A DNA stretch of 64,000 bases from Haematobia irritans. Its lineage: Eukaryota > Arthropoda > Insecta > Diptera > Muscidae. The stretch covers positions 62,434,241 to 62,498,240 of the forward strand of contig NC_134400.1 of the NCBI RefSeq assembly GCF_050003625.1, written 5' to 3'. Under the pieces are notes generated by a model. The model saw only the letters and a program-made list of their open reading frames with translations, did no database searches and was not told where the DNA came from. The position numbers and the translations under genes were made by a program. Of the stretch, positions 29,624-41,039 are shown piece after piece. The first letter of the stretch is position 1, and every line of letters begins with the position of its first letter.

Positions 29624-30072
29624 CACCCAGAAAAAAGTGACCACTTCTTTAAGTTAAAATGAACTATTTTTGAAGATAGTTGAACTTGGTATAGCGCCAA
29701 TGACATTTTTATTTATTTGAACGATGTGATTTTCGTAGGAATTAGGAAGAATGCATTAAAAATGCATTACATTAAGATTTTCCTATATTTACACACAAAT
29801 TTTGTTTCTGATTCAATCACGAAATTAATTGATCCAATTAATTTTTTAATTTAAATGTCTTCAATCACAGAAATGATAATATCAATTAAAAAATAATTGA
29901 AGGTCAATTAAAAAATTAATTGATCCAATTACAAAATTAATTGATACTATTCATTTTTGTGATTAATATTTATTTCAATTAAAAAATTTGTTGAATTAAA
30001 TTTTTAATTGATTATTTTTTAAAACTCAATTAAAATTTTAATTAGAAAAAATTTCGTGAAATTTTTTCTGTG
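29624..30072. mobile_element. MITE-like TIR element
   Basis: The ends are CACCCAGAAAAAAGTG and the inverse of CACAGAAAAAATTTCACG, with TA on each side (29622-29623 and 30073-30074). The interior is extremely AT-rich with repeated AATTAATTGATCCAATTA words. It is non-coding. Confidence 0.55.
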
Positions 30073-30215
30073 TATGTTCCACTATAAAACAAAATAAAAA
30101 AAAATTAACGGAATTGAATTCATATATAGAATGATCTTATTGAACTTTTTTCATTTGTGTGAACAATTCTTACATATTTGTGGTAACCCTTTTACTTCAA
30201 AAATAGAAGTGCTTA

Positions 30216-31389
30216 CACACAGAAAACAGATTGGTTGGAAAACGTTTGCAGTAATAAATATTCGACACTCAGAACATAATATAAGTTGTCTCAATAGTTT
30301 TCCAGTATTGTTGAATATTATTTGTCCCCTACAACCATTTGGTGAAAATTGCAATAAGTTTTCTTGTGTGTTGAAAGATAAATAGTTGTGACAACCAAAT
30401 GTCACTTCTATGAAAAATATTTCCTGACATCGGTACATACGACCGACCGTAAAGAAATTTCTCAACTGTTATTTAGTAATCATCACTCACATTTGGTAAC
30501 CACAGCCGAATTCGATTTGAATAATTTTTCAAATGTCAATGTCATTATTGTTAAATTCATTATATTTTCTATTATTAAATCCAAAACATGTGAACATGGA
30601 TTTCAACTCAAAACGAGTACATATGGTGGAAAATACTGCCAAGATGTAAAACCTCCATGGGCCGCATACAAGGTATTATCTTCAAAAGCTTGCAATTGAC
30701 TGAAACCGAATAAAAAACAATGGTTTGTAGCTGAAATGTTTATGCTTAAGGACACAAAATAAAATTTTGAATTTCAGGGATCAATGTAATCATCAAATGC
30801 GGCCTGGGGAAATAAAGTTTAGTTTTTGGACCGTAAAGCATACTACGGTGGGTTATGGGCGCTAACGTTGTGTGTTGATTCGGATTTTATTTTGAAGGCG
30901 TTTTAAAGGCTATATCATTCGTTGAACTGTTCATCAAATTTTTCATTGAGGAGGTGTTTGTCTCATGGGTAATGATGAAAAGTCAAAGATTTTCGTCCGC
31001 AAATTTCAATCTCTTGTGGCATATGTACTTCCCTTGGGCCGGGTATGCCGTCTATAATCATTTTTTGTGCTTAAGTATTTTGCTCTAAATAATATTTAAA
31101 TAACAATAAACATACAATTTGTAATTTAATAAAATATATGTATCTACTTTTCAATTCGATTGGGGATATTAATATGGTTGGGTGGTACAATCGAATAACG
31201 AAGTCACCCATAACCTATTTCATCGGCTGACACAACCAATACCAGAAGTGGTATTAGTTGCATCTCCCATCATTCGGTTGTGTCGACCGAATAAGTTAGA
31301 TGACACAACTGCCAACAGACAGTTGCAGCAACTTCCAAAATGAGGTTGGCAATAAATTCGATTATCACAACCAATCTGTATTCTCTGTG
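30216..31389. mobile_element. TIR element with CAGATTGGTTG ends
   Basis: The left end CACACAGAAAACAGATTGG and the right end (inverse) CACAGAGAATACAGATTGG align over about 22 bp and are flanked by TA (30214-30215, 31390-31391). Frames of 84, 104 and 103 codons inside have no recognised domain. At 31225-31300 there is a fold-back (CGGCTGACACAACC against GGTTGTGTCGACCG) around an inner CCAATACC/GGTATTAG hairpin. Confidence 0.5.
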
Positions 31390-31689
31390 TACGTACGTTT
31401 TTATTTATTTATATAGGCGCATATATTCTGCAATAAAAGACATGTTTTATTAACATATTAAATATATTTATTGCGAATCAACGGCATCGACTGGCCTTGA
31501 AACTATTTCCAATTTCCTTGTAATGTCAGTTTTTCTCAACTGTAAAAATTAACCCTTCGTTGCATGGCATTGCATATATGCAATGTTAGATTCTTAACTG
31601 TCTAGCTCCTATTCTTTTATATATTTTACCATAATTTTTTTTCTTATTCACATTTTGGAAGCCGTAGATTATATTTGATAAGGATTTTA

Positions 31690-32247
31690 CCCAGTCCCGG
31701 CAAAAAAGCGTAGCCAAAAAGTAATGAAAATGTCCTTTTTGGATCCGGAAGTGGTGCAAAATTGACGCAGATGCGATGAATTTAACATGGGCTTGTCATA
31801 GGACGGAAGTCCTCCATTTCAATAGCCGTTGCACTGAATTTGCATCACTTCTTTAGGTGTGATCCGAATACAATGTTTTGGATGTAAATTAAAAAATTCT
31901 GTGATATTTTGTCAAATAAATAATTTTTTTTTAATTTTTTATACATTTTAGTGGATTCTAACGCTTGTCGGAAACGTTTGACCTCAAATATTATCAAAAA
32001 TTTACAATTTTTTCAGCATTTTTTTTCGACAAACTTTAAATGATTTGTACCATTTTACGAATTCTTATTATTTGAAACAAAACAAGTTAAAAGTACCCAT
32101 TAAAAGTATTGAAAAACCAAGTTATAAAAAAATGAATTAAAAGAACTTTCTGGGTAGTTAAAATAAAGAACATAATTGGAAGTGCATCTTCTGGAAGTGC
32201 TTTTAAAATTGTGCCTTTGGAAGAACTTCCAAATTTTTTTGCTGGTG
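31690..32247 (+). mobile_element. MITE family A, full-length copy
   Basis: It begins CCCAGTCCCGGCAAAAAAGC and ends 'gaacttccaaatttttttgctgg', about 558 bp, matching the complete copy at 6845-7395 in order and length. The ends are slightly decayed. Confidence 0.75.
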
Positions 32248-32680
32248 TATTGTGCAATTTCATATAAATAAAGCGAAATTAAAATAAGTATTTTGAGTAC
32301 CTCGAAAAATTTAATTTATATTTTGAAACTTTCTTAACATTTTTAAAATGTAAATATAAAATAAAAAGTTTAGCCTATTGTAAACGCTACGTATATAGTT
32401 TTGTAATATAAATTATATTTTCAAGTGATCTACGATGAATGATATCATATCTGCAATTTCATGCGTTTTAGCCGATATGAACTCTTATTGCATATATGAC
32501 ATATAATTGCATATGTGCAATATCATGCATTCAATCCATTTTGTTACTACTAGGAAACTTATCGACGAATATGAATATAAAGACGAATATTTTGATGAGA
32601 TGGAGATTTAAACGCGGAGTTTCATATAAATCGAGTTCGTAGAAGACGCACAAGACGGTAAACTCTATAGACGTAAAATT
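32248..32680. other. AT-rich spacer
   Basis: I see no gene or clear repeat here. Confidence 0.45.
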
Positions 32681-32805
32681 CGGCTATAGAGCTTAATATG
32701 GAGTCGAACTGCACTCAGTGATAAACAGAAGGTCACCACTGTGGTACCATAATTGACTGAAAAGTCAATGGAAAATGAAGTTATGGGTTGCCACGATACC
32801 TAATC
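32681..32805 (+). mobile_element. SINE-1, old 5'-truncated copy
   Basis: Degenerate match to the SINE body and tail: 'gagcttaatatgga', 'cactcagtgataaa', 'ccactgtggtacc', 'gggttgccacgatacctaa'. It is clearly more diverged than the other copies, so the family has a long activity history. Confidence 0.7.
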
Positions 32806-33117
32806 TTGGTAAAAAGTGGGTCCACATTTCCATGTATCATATAGGCTAACATATACCAAAATCAGTTTTCAGCTTGTGGTACGTTCTACCTCCTTTATTC
32901 CATCAAACCGAATCATCTCCGATATGGCGGTTTCTATATTTTGTAAAACCCTAGCATTTGTCATAAACAGAGTTCCAAGTTCACTTTTTCGTCAAAATAC
33001 GGCTGCAAACACAATCATCCGCGGCTCTTACTCGACACAGATGTGCCCCCAACTATAGGTGCCCGTTAATGATTCGTGCAATGTTTCTGTTCGTCATCCT
33101 CTTTTCTTTAAGTAGTT

Positions 33118-33462
33118 GGGAGCAACCGTGGTGCAATGGTTAGCATGCCCGCCTTGCATACACAAGGTCGTGGGTTCGATTCCTGCTTCGACCGAACACC
33201 AAAAATTTTTCAGCGGTGGATTATCCCACCTCAGTAATGCTGGTGACATTTCTGAGGGTTTCAAACCTTCTTAAGTGTATTCACTGCAATTTGGAACGCC
33301 GTTCGGACTCGGCTATAAAAAGGAGGTCCCTTGTCATTGAGCTTAACATGGAATCGGGCAGCACACAGCGATAAGAGAGAAGTTCGCCAATGTGGTATCA
33401 CAATGGACTGAATAGTCTAAGTGAGCCTGATACATCGGGCTGCCACCTAACCTAACCTAACC
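33118..33462 (+). mobile_element. SINE-1, full-length, tRNA-derived
   Basis: A 13-bp target-site duplication TCTTTAAGTAGTT (33105-33117 and 33463-33475) delimits 345 bp. The 5' part (33118-33204) is tRNA-like with a Pol III A box (GTGGTGCAATGGTTAGCATG) and B box (GGTTCGATTCC). The unrelated body covers 33205-33388. The last ~65 bp ('gtggtatcacaatggactga' to 'cgggctgccacc') match the 3' end of the LINE at 19299-21145, and the tail is CCTAACCTAACCT. It needs LINE machinery in trans. Confidence 0.93.
33126..33204 (+). promoter_or_regulatory. Internal Pol III promoter (A and B boxes) of SINE-1
   Basis: The A box lies around 33129-33147 and the B box GGTTCGATTCC at 33173-33183. Their spacing of about 35-40 bp is typical of tRNA-derived type 2 promoters. 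Confidence 0.8.
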
Positions 33463-33568
33463 TCTTTAAGTAGTTCTCCAGTTTTTTTCTTGTTTGGGCC
33501 ACTCCATAGAAGTTTTGCCGCCCTTCCGACCGTTGCACTATTCCACGTGGAACAATTTGGCGAAGCCC

Positions 33569-34344
33569 CAATAAAATCCTTGCACTCTGTGTTCCTCAAC
33601 TCGAAAACGGCCATCGACTGCCACAAATCTCTCAATGAGATGACTGGGCAGTACAATATTCAACTAATATGGGTGCCTGGCCATAGGAACACACCGGGGA
33701 ACTGCGAAGCGGATGAGTTGGCAAGGCTAGGGACTACCTTACATATTCCAGGGGAACTAGAATTTGTTAGTGTGCCCCTAGCTACCTGCAAGCTCATACT
33801 GCGTGAGAAGGCTGTTATGATGGCAAATGTTTGATGGGAGAATTGCAAGGGTTGTAACGACACCAAGCAAATATGGCCCCATTTCAACTTAAACCGCACA
33901 CTAGATATGCTAATGTTCTCGAGACGTCAGATATCACTCCTGATATCTGCTATAACGGGTCGCTGCTTGATAGGCGATTTTGCAAAAACTATTGGCGCGA
34001 AGTATAATGACTATTGTATGAGATGTCATGATGCGGAGGAAAAAGTATCAATTAAACACCTCTTGTGTGAGTGTCCTGCATTTTGTGTAAAGTGCAAGCA
34101 ACTTTTAGGAGCATATAGCTTCAGATTACTGGCGGATCTGGAAAACGTTAACTTAAGCAGTCTGCTAATGTTTTTGGAACAATCTGGTTGGTTCAGTGAA
34201 GAAAAATAGTCGAGAAGGTTCAGCGGTTAAAACTAGAAGGGCCCATATGTAATAGGTACTTTTAGTTAATGTGGTATCGCAATGGACTGAATAGTCTAAG
34301 TGAGCCTGAATCTTAATCGGGCTGCCACTTTAACCTAACCTAAC
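33569..34344 (+). mobile_element. LINE copy 2, 5'-truncated in RNase H
   Basis: It matches 20371-21145. Coding remnants are KTAIDCHKSLNEMTGQYNIQ, WVPGHRNTPGNCEADELAR and, in an intact frame 33907-34209, ITGRCLIGDFAKTIGAKYND with the CMRCHDAEEK...HLLCECP motif to the stop at 34207-34209. One in-frame TGA interrupts at 33832-33834 (ANV*). The 3' end has the same tail and TAACCTAACCTAAC. I see no clear target-site duplication. Confidence 0.9.
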
Positions 34345-34945
34345 GTATTCAGTATAAACTTTCAAGACAGTAAGAATGGGTTTTACTCTTGGGTAAAATT
34401 AGCAAAAATGTACACGTTCACGAATTTATCATAATTTCAGTCTCACAGAAGTAGAATTAATATGATTACAATTAAATTAATACGCATTTTAAGTGAAATA
34501 ACACATTTAAGTTTGTTAAATTTCAATGAAAAATTTAACTTTTGATACAAAAAAAAGCTTTTTTTAGCTATTTTTTGGGCAAATCTAGCGTGTTTTGGTG
34601 AAACAATTCTGCCAACGCTGACTCTTTATGTCTCTCTTTTTAAACACATATACGTTTATAGGCTATTTCTAAATTAATATATGTTTGCATTCAAACATAT
34701 TATATTTATAACAATTTTATGTCCCAAGCATAATATATTCTAACATATTAACAAACATGATATGCTCGTTTATGAACAATATATGCTTGCACTTAAAAAT
34801 ATTGTGTTACAAAATTTAACTTCCAAACATTTAATTTTTACACCCAAACATATGAAAAACAGTCTGTCGTCCGTTTAGTACTTATAAAATTTGGCCCAAA
34901 TCGGTTCAGTAGTTTTAAGTATTTCGTGATCGACAAACACGTCAT
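34345..34945. other. Spacer with family J copy
   Basis: At 34650-34885 a reverse family J copy is recognisable ('catatgaaaaacagtctgtc' and 'tatgcttgcacttaaaaata'). The rest is unassigned AT-rich DNA. Confidence 0.55.
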
Positions 34946-35267
34946 TATACCCTAAACCACATAGTGGTCAGGGTATAATAAGTTTGATCGGCCAAAAAAT
35001 GTGCCTACCAGAAATATTGATTTTAGACCCCATAAAATATATACCGATCGACTCAGAATCACCTCCTGAGTCGATCTAGCGCTTGGTGTCCGTCCGTCCG
35101 TCTGTCCATGTATTTGTTGTTCACAGGATTCCGGTCGCAATTATTAACCGATTATATAGCTCCCATATATATGTAACGTCCGATTTCGACAAATGGGGTC
35201 ACGTTGCGCTTTTTTTCAAACGGATCGTCACCAAAGTTCATCCAAATCGGTTCAGATTTAGATATAG

Positions 35268-35506
<239 letters not shown>

Positions 35507-36172
35507 CACGATTTATCTAAATTTGGCTTATTTATCAACCGATCTTACTCAAATTTGGCTAAATGTAATCTTCTATAGCACTAACTATATGTGCAAAAAA
35601 AGGATGTAGATATAGCTCCCATATATATGTATAGCCCGATTTTCCCAAATTTGGCCATAGAACCCTTATTTATTAACCGATCTTACTAAAAGTTGGCTAG
35701 ATCCAGTCCTCTATAGTACTAACTATATGTGCAAAATTTCATCGAAATCGGTTCGGATGAAGATATAGCTCCCATATATGTATCACCCGATTTTGAAAAA
35801 TTCGCCCCTAATAACCTTATGTTTGACCATACAGGCCTCATTTCTTAACTGATCTTACTCAAATCTTGCACAAGGTAACCTTTTGTGGTATTAATCAAAC
35901 CAGCAAAATATTATACAAATTGGTTCAGATTTAGATATAGCTTCCATATATATGCATCGCTCGATTTTCCCAAATTTGGCCATAGTACTCTTATATATTA
36001 ACCAATGTTACTCAAATTTCAAATTTTGATGTACTAGCCGATCGTACTTATACGTACTTGTAGCTCTTACATAAGAGTATTGCTCGATTTTTACAAATTT
36101 GTATTTATTACCCACATTAATTTAACGATTTTCTCTTTTTTTTAATAATGGGCTCAATGTTAGTGGCATACC

Positions 36173-36249
36173 AAGTTCACCAATGTGGTATCACAATGGA
36201 CTGAATAGTCTAAGTGAGCCTGATACATCGGGCTGCCACCTAACCTAAC
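36173..36249 (+). mobile_element. SINE-1 or LINE 3' tail fragment
   Basis: 'aagttcaccaatgtggtatc' through 'cgggctgccacctaacc', followed by CCTAACT. The 'gatacatcggg' variant identifies the SINE rather than the LINE version of the tail. It is severely 5'-truncated. Confidence 0.85.
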
Positions 36250-37100
36250 TCCGTAGGTGCAATATCAACACAGCCAGTGTTGCTAGAAGTAGGGGAAATT
36301 CCCTATATGTAGGGTTTTTCTAATATTTAGCGTCTTGTAGGGACGTAGGGCCACAATGTCGGACATTTTCACTCAACACAATTGGTAAGGCAAGGCTTGA
36401 TCTTTAACAATGTGTGGTAAACTATATTCCTGAAGAAAATTTTGTCAACATTTTATTTCTATAGAACATTTTGTCAAAATTGTATTTCTATAGAAATTTT
36501 TTTCAAAATATTATTTCTATAAAAAAATTTCTCAAAATTTTATTTGTGTGGAATTTTGTCTCAAAATTTTATTTCTGTAGAATTTGTTGTCAAAATTTTA
36601 TTTCTATAGAAAATTTCTCACAAAAATTTGTTTATAGAAACTTTTTCCAAAATTTTATTTTTATAAAGATTTAACAAAACAGATTACTACTTTGGGTAGA
36701 ATTCTACCAACTGTGGCAACCGTGGTCATAATACAAATTTATATTCTAAGTTATATACGTTGCATATTCATGTTTTAAGATAATAAAGTACTTTTTTAAA
36801 TTTAACGAAAAATATAGTGGGGAAATTGTTTGGGAATGTATAGGAAAGTAGGGAACTTTTTTTGTCCTTGTAGTGTAAACCGAACATTTTCCCTGGCAAC
36901 ATTGACTATGAGCTATAGTCAGATTGACACAAAGCACCCATAGACATGTACCCCTTAATTTTCTTAAATATGCAACTGCGGTTTATCTCCCAGACCTATA
37001 TGTTACCCCACAAATGCTTATGATTACTAATTCTGTAATGGAGGTTTAGGGTATGATATAGTCGGCCCCGCCCGACTTTCTACTTTACTTACTTGTTTTT

Positions 37101-39827
37101 ATATACATATTGAGATTTATTTAACGAAAAGTTGTTAAAGTGGAATTACATACCATGTGGTCATGCGTGCCTACGTTATATTCGTATGCTTTGACAAATA
37201 CGATTTTTCAATTGAGTTACACATAATGCGTCAGATGCATCTGCGCTTGTTATTATGTTTCTATATTGCACGCACAAGTATAGAACTTATGTTTTTTAAA
37301 TTCTTCAATAATTTCTCGTCCATATTTTAAAGGGCCGATATTGATTTTGAATAAAACACAAACTATTTAGGAAATTATTGTAATTTTATAGTATTATGAT
37401 ATATTGGTATTACTCAATTTTATATGGAACAAAATATAGGCCGAATGGGCGCCGCGACCTCGGTGGCACACCTTCATCCCATAGTCCAAATTTTCGATGA
37501 CGCTGAGGCATAATGGAGGTTCTATGCCGTTAATGTGCCGGCGGATGTGTTACAAGTGGAATGACAGAGTTAGTATACCCCCATCCTACACCCAGAGAAG
37601 GAATATGATCACCTCAACCATGTTTCAATAGCAAAATCTTATGTTTGGACGGTGAACATGTAACATGTTTGTCGCAACCATGTTATTTTTTGGTTTCAAA
37701 ATGGGTATCTTTACTTGAAAGAAAATTTTGTTTGCTAAGGTCAACTTGGCTATAATAATTCAGGAACATTTTTCGAAATTATGAAATTGTCTTTGAATTT
37801 GTTGCCTATTATTTCAATATTTATAATATTTCAATTCCATAGAGACAATGAATAATATTTACTAAAATTATGGAATATTTAGATATGTAATAAAAACTTC
37901 ATTACAATAAAGTTTCATAATAAAGGTTTCATTGTATTTATGAAATTATTTCATTGGCTCAATTTCAACACTGAACAAAAATGTTGCCCGATTCCTAAGA
38001 TTTTGTGTTTATACTAATGATATTGGTATGCCCAATGATTTTGGATCAATAAAATTAAAACTCTTTGCGATATACTAATAAAGATAGTTAAAAAATCCAA
38101 ACAAATACTAAAAATAAAAAATGTTTTCATATTACAAACAAATCTTTAAACCTCAGATGAAAAATCCTCAAAATAAGTCTTAGCCTATGTTTGAAGCCTC
38201 ACTATCTTTATTTAAGGAAATTTTGTCTTACGTCATTGGACTGAAAAACGCAAAATTCCAAGATTTGTGTCCTAGTTTTAATAAAAAAAAATTTTTGAAC
38301 CAAAGATTATAAGTTTCATTATTTCAAAGAAAATTTAATTATTTCCAAGAAATTTTGAAAAAGCCAAAAAACTTTATATGAGAAAAATTCATCTTCTAAG
38401 CAAAAATTGCATTTGTACTTTAAGGACAAGAAGTATTTGGCTTTACCACAATATGTTTTTTCCGTGAATGATTTCGTTCGTATTATGAATATTTTTTTAA
38501 CCAGTTGGTAGAAAATAGATGAGATACAATTATTTAACTTTAAGTTAATTTTCATATATTGGGGAAATTTTAAAAAGGGTAACATTTTGTTCGTGTGTTA
38601 AAATTAACTTAACATCGTTTTAGCAAATTTCGTTGGCTTTAGTTGTGCATTACCCGCTTCATCATTTTTTCTAATTCTATGAGCACAGAGTTCCGCGTCA
38701 ACTGAACATTGAGTGATTGAACGCATGAATTTTCAATCAAAATTTGTCTAACACACTTGAAACGAAACTCAATTACCGACCTACTTAGATCCGTTAACAC
38801 TCGTCTCTCCTTTAAAGCTAAACGGTGTGCATTCGTTCAAGGACATATTTCATTTGCGATGCAACCAGTGCGGAATAATAACATTTCGACCAAGTAAATT
38901 GAATATTTCAAATTTTAATCAGTTCCAGTACGATATGACCTCCCTCCGCATGTCCCTTCCAAACAAAACAAAAAAACTACGTACATGAAGATTTTTAATA
39001 GAAACTGCAAAGCACTCTATCTTTCAACAGATTAAAAAATTGACTGGGATAACGTCTTTCTTGTCCTTGATCATCAGTCAATTTGAGAATCACCGTTGCC
39101 AGTGGGGATAGAGCTGAAATCATAAGCCGACGGTAGTGAGGTGTTCGACGGCGGGATGTTTATTGTGACCACAATAATTGTGGACAACATTTGTGTGGTG
39201 GATGTTTTTGTTTGGCGTGCGTACGTCGTTTTTTTGTTGTTGTTATCCTTTACTTCAACAAGGGACATATGACCACTCCACTCCCCGTTGTTGATGGCAT
39301 AAACTGTGTGTGCGTCTGGGTGTGTGTGTGTTTACATATTTGTCTTTGAAAAAGTACTTTATTTGTCGAGACCTGTCGGTCAAATGAAGCGAATAATACA
39401 TCAAACGCCACAAAATGAGGGTGACAACTCGAAAACAGTTGATAACATTTGAACATTGCCATGTGAAAACATGATGTAGGTGGTGTGTACCTCTCTATTA
39501 AAGGGATCATTCAAATCCAATGATTGTTTATTTTATGTCAGTGCGTTGCAGAATGTTAATGAAGTTCTGGCATTTCGACGAAAAATAATTAGAAATTTGT
39601 GTCGTCTACATTATTGTCCACATGTCGAAGGAATGCCTTGGGTGCTTTGAGATCTTCGTACCATTTTCACCTGGACTGGTTTTCGGCAATACTGGTACGT
39701 AAATAATTCTTGTACTCACAAGACGATTTCTTTTTTCATAAAATTCTATGATGGTTTAAGTCTCTATGAGTAAATGTGTGTTAGCATGGATCCAACATTA
39801 TTGTTCTCCCAGAATCCTTTCAGAGTT
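37101..39827. other. Mixed AT-rich DNA
   Basis: No gene is recognised. At 37440-37560 a GC-richer island reads on the minus strand as RHINGIEPPLCLSVIENLDY GMKVCHRGRG in one frame. I do not recognise it, though it looks like coding-derived repeat sequence. It abuts a DINE start fragment (37548-37600). Around 37603-38060 are CCATGTT-rich and family C pieces. At 39060-39540 there are low-complexity minus-strand frames and a short (TG)n. Confidence 0.4.
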
Positions 39828-39835
39828 CACATTAC

Positions 39836-40093
39836 CAGAGAATGAAGCCGACCCATTTTTGTGCGGCGGCTGACACTAAATTTTTGCATCCGGCTTGACG
39901 ACAAATTCGACGTAAATTTGTCTATTCGACGGCGGACAATTATCCATTATAAATTCAATTTGAAGTTATCCGAACGAATATGAGATTAGTTGTACAACCA
40001 ATCCTAAATTAAAATTTACATTTCGTTCAATATTTCTGAGCTAAATTTTTGCATAATTAAAACGGCGCCGCGACTCCGCGGCTTCATTCTCTG
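39836..40093. mobile_element. hAT-type MITE, complete
   Basis: A 258-bp element with perfect 15-bp terminal inverted repeats CAGAGAATGAAGCCG (39836-39850, inverse at 40079-40093) and an 8-bp target-site duplication CACATTAC (39828-39835 and 40094-40101). An 8-bp duplication and a terminal CAGAG fit the hAT superfamily. It is too short to code for a transposase. It lies right at the left end of the next element. Confidence 0.88.
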
Positions 40094-40416
40094 CACATTA
40101 CACGCAAAAAAATAATTCTTTCCTCCCAAACGAAATTTTAGACAAACAAAGTTCGTTTCTCATTTGCTTTTCGCTGTAAGGAAGTGTATTTGGAAGAAAA
40201 GTATATACTTTTTGTGATAAACGTTTATTCTTTTCCAGGATGTAAAAACAATTTCATAAGGACTAGCTCAAAAAACTTTATTTTCTTGCTAATTGCATTG
40301 TCCCTCACATCTTTCTCACATCCACGAGGATTTTTAGTTCTTAACACCTTTTCCTGTAATACCAACAATGTAGAAGAAATTATACGATTTTATAAATTTT
40401 TAAATTTTTTTTTTAC

Positions 40417-40495
40417 CTTTCGCCTGGACGGAGAATCGAACCGCGGACCAATGACATTGTAAGCCAACACACTAACCACTGAGCTATGTACCTGT
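40417..40495 (-). other. tRNA-like module (Pol III A and B boxes)
   Basis: On the minus strand: ATAGCTCAGTGGTTAGTG (A box with D-loop) and GCGGTTCGATTCTCCGTC (B box), with an anticodon-arm-like middle and 'aggcgaaagg' after it. It is not a clean tRNA: the acceptor stem does not pair well. The copy at 60626-60704 differs at a few positions. Confidence 0.75.
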
Positions 40496-40607
40496 TATGG
40501 TCATCAATAGATAAATATCCATATAAGTTATATTTATATAGCATAGCTTGCGGCGCCCACGAACCGAATAAACAAAGTTTATTTAACAGAAACAAACATT
40601 TAGTTTG

Positions 40608-40679
40608 GCACCGTGGAGCAGTGGTAGCTACGTCCGACTCTCATGCCAAGGGTCGTGGGTTCGATCCCTGCTTCGGCCA
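40608..40679 (+). other. tRNA-like module (Pol III A and B boxes)
   Basis: GTGGAGCAGTGGTAGCTACG (A box) and GTGGGTTCGATCCCTGCTTC (B box), followed by a T-run. The 3' half is close to that of SINE-1 ('ggtcgtgggttcgattcctg'), suggesting a common tRNA ancestor. The acceptor ends pair poorly. Confidence 0.75.
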
Positions 40680-41039
40680 AAGTTTTTTTTTTGCTTTTGT
40701 TTTTTTTTTTACATATATTCCAGATATATTCGGAAGATTCCGAAAAAATGTTCAACATTACATTGTACTATATTAAATTTTGAACTGTAAAATGTGTCTT
40801 ATTAAAGACCTAAAGTCAGAAAAGAACAGTGTTTGATATAAACGAAATGGACTGTGTTGTTATTTCAAAAATAACTTTTTTTTATTGAAAAAATAAAAAT
40901 TTTGTAACAAACGAATTTTTTTGGTGATAAAATTTTAAAATTTTCGAAGCAATTCAAAAACTCTAACAAAAGAAAAACGTTTTCGGTACACGTTTTCCAA
41001 ACGTTTTTTTTTTTCTTTGCGTGTACATGCTGAGTACTT

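Larger units (their letters stand above)
32815..33567 (-). pseudogene. Antisense remnant of a second, related LINE
   Basis: Reading the minus strand and removing the SINE at 33118-33462, one frame gives ATVGRAAKLLWSGPNKKKTG, ELLKEKRMTNRNIARIINGH and then a stop. This aligns with KQIWPHFNLNRTLDMLMFSR and RQISLLISAITGR of the plus-strand LINE ORF2. Lower coordinates give DDCVCSR and FDEKVNLE in shifted frames, corresponding to the CCHC tail, and ARVLQNIETAISEMIRFDGI. It is a frameshifted C-terminal scrap of a different LINE family, later hit by the SINE and probably by LINE copy 2. Confidence 0.55.
40099..41025. mobile_element. Composite TIR element with two opposed tRNA-like modules
   Basis: The ends are TACACGCAAAAAAATAATTC and the inverse of TACACGCAAAGAAAAAAAAA. 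Inside lie a minus-strand tRNA-like head (40417-40495) and a plus-strand one (40608-40679) that point towards each other. A second copy of the left half is at 60335-60775, and part of it is in family J at 46.1-46.3 kb. The 92- and 96-codon frames are not conserved. Confidence 0.7.

Noticed and set aside
39074..39510. Two overlapping minus-strand frames as a host gene
   Set aside because: The sequence is low in complexity (Asn/Thr/Lys runs and a TG repeat), with no domain and no supporting splice pattern.
40608..40679. Functional tRNA gene
   Set aside because: A and B boxes are good, but the acceptor stem does not pair and the module is embedded in a repeated TIR element with a second, opposed module.
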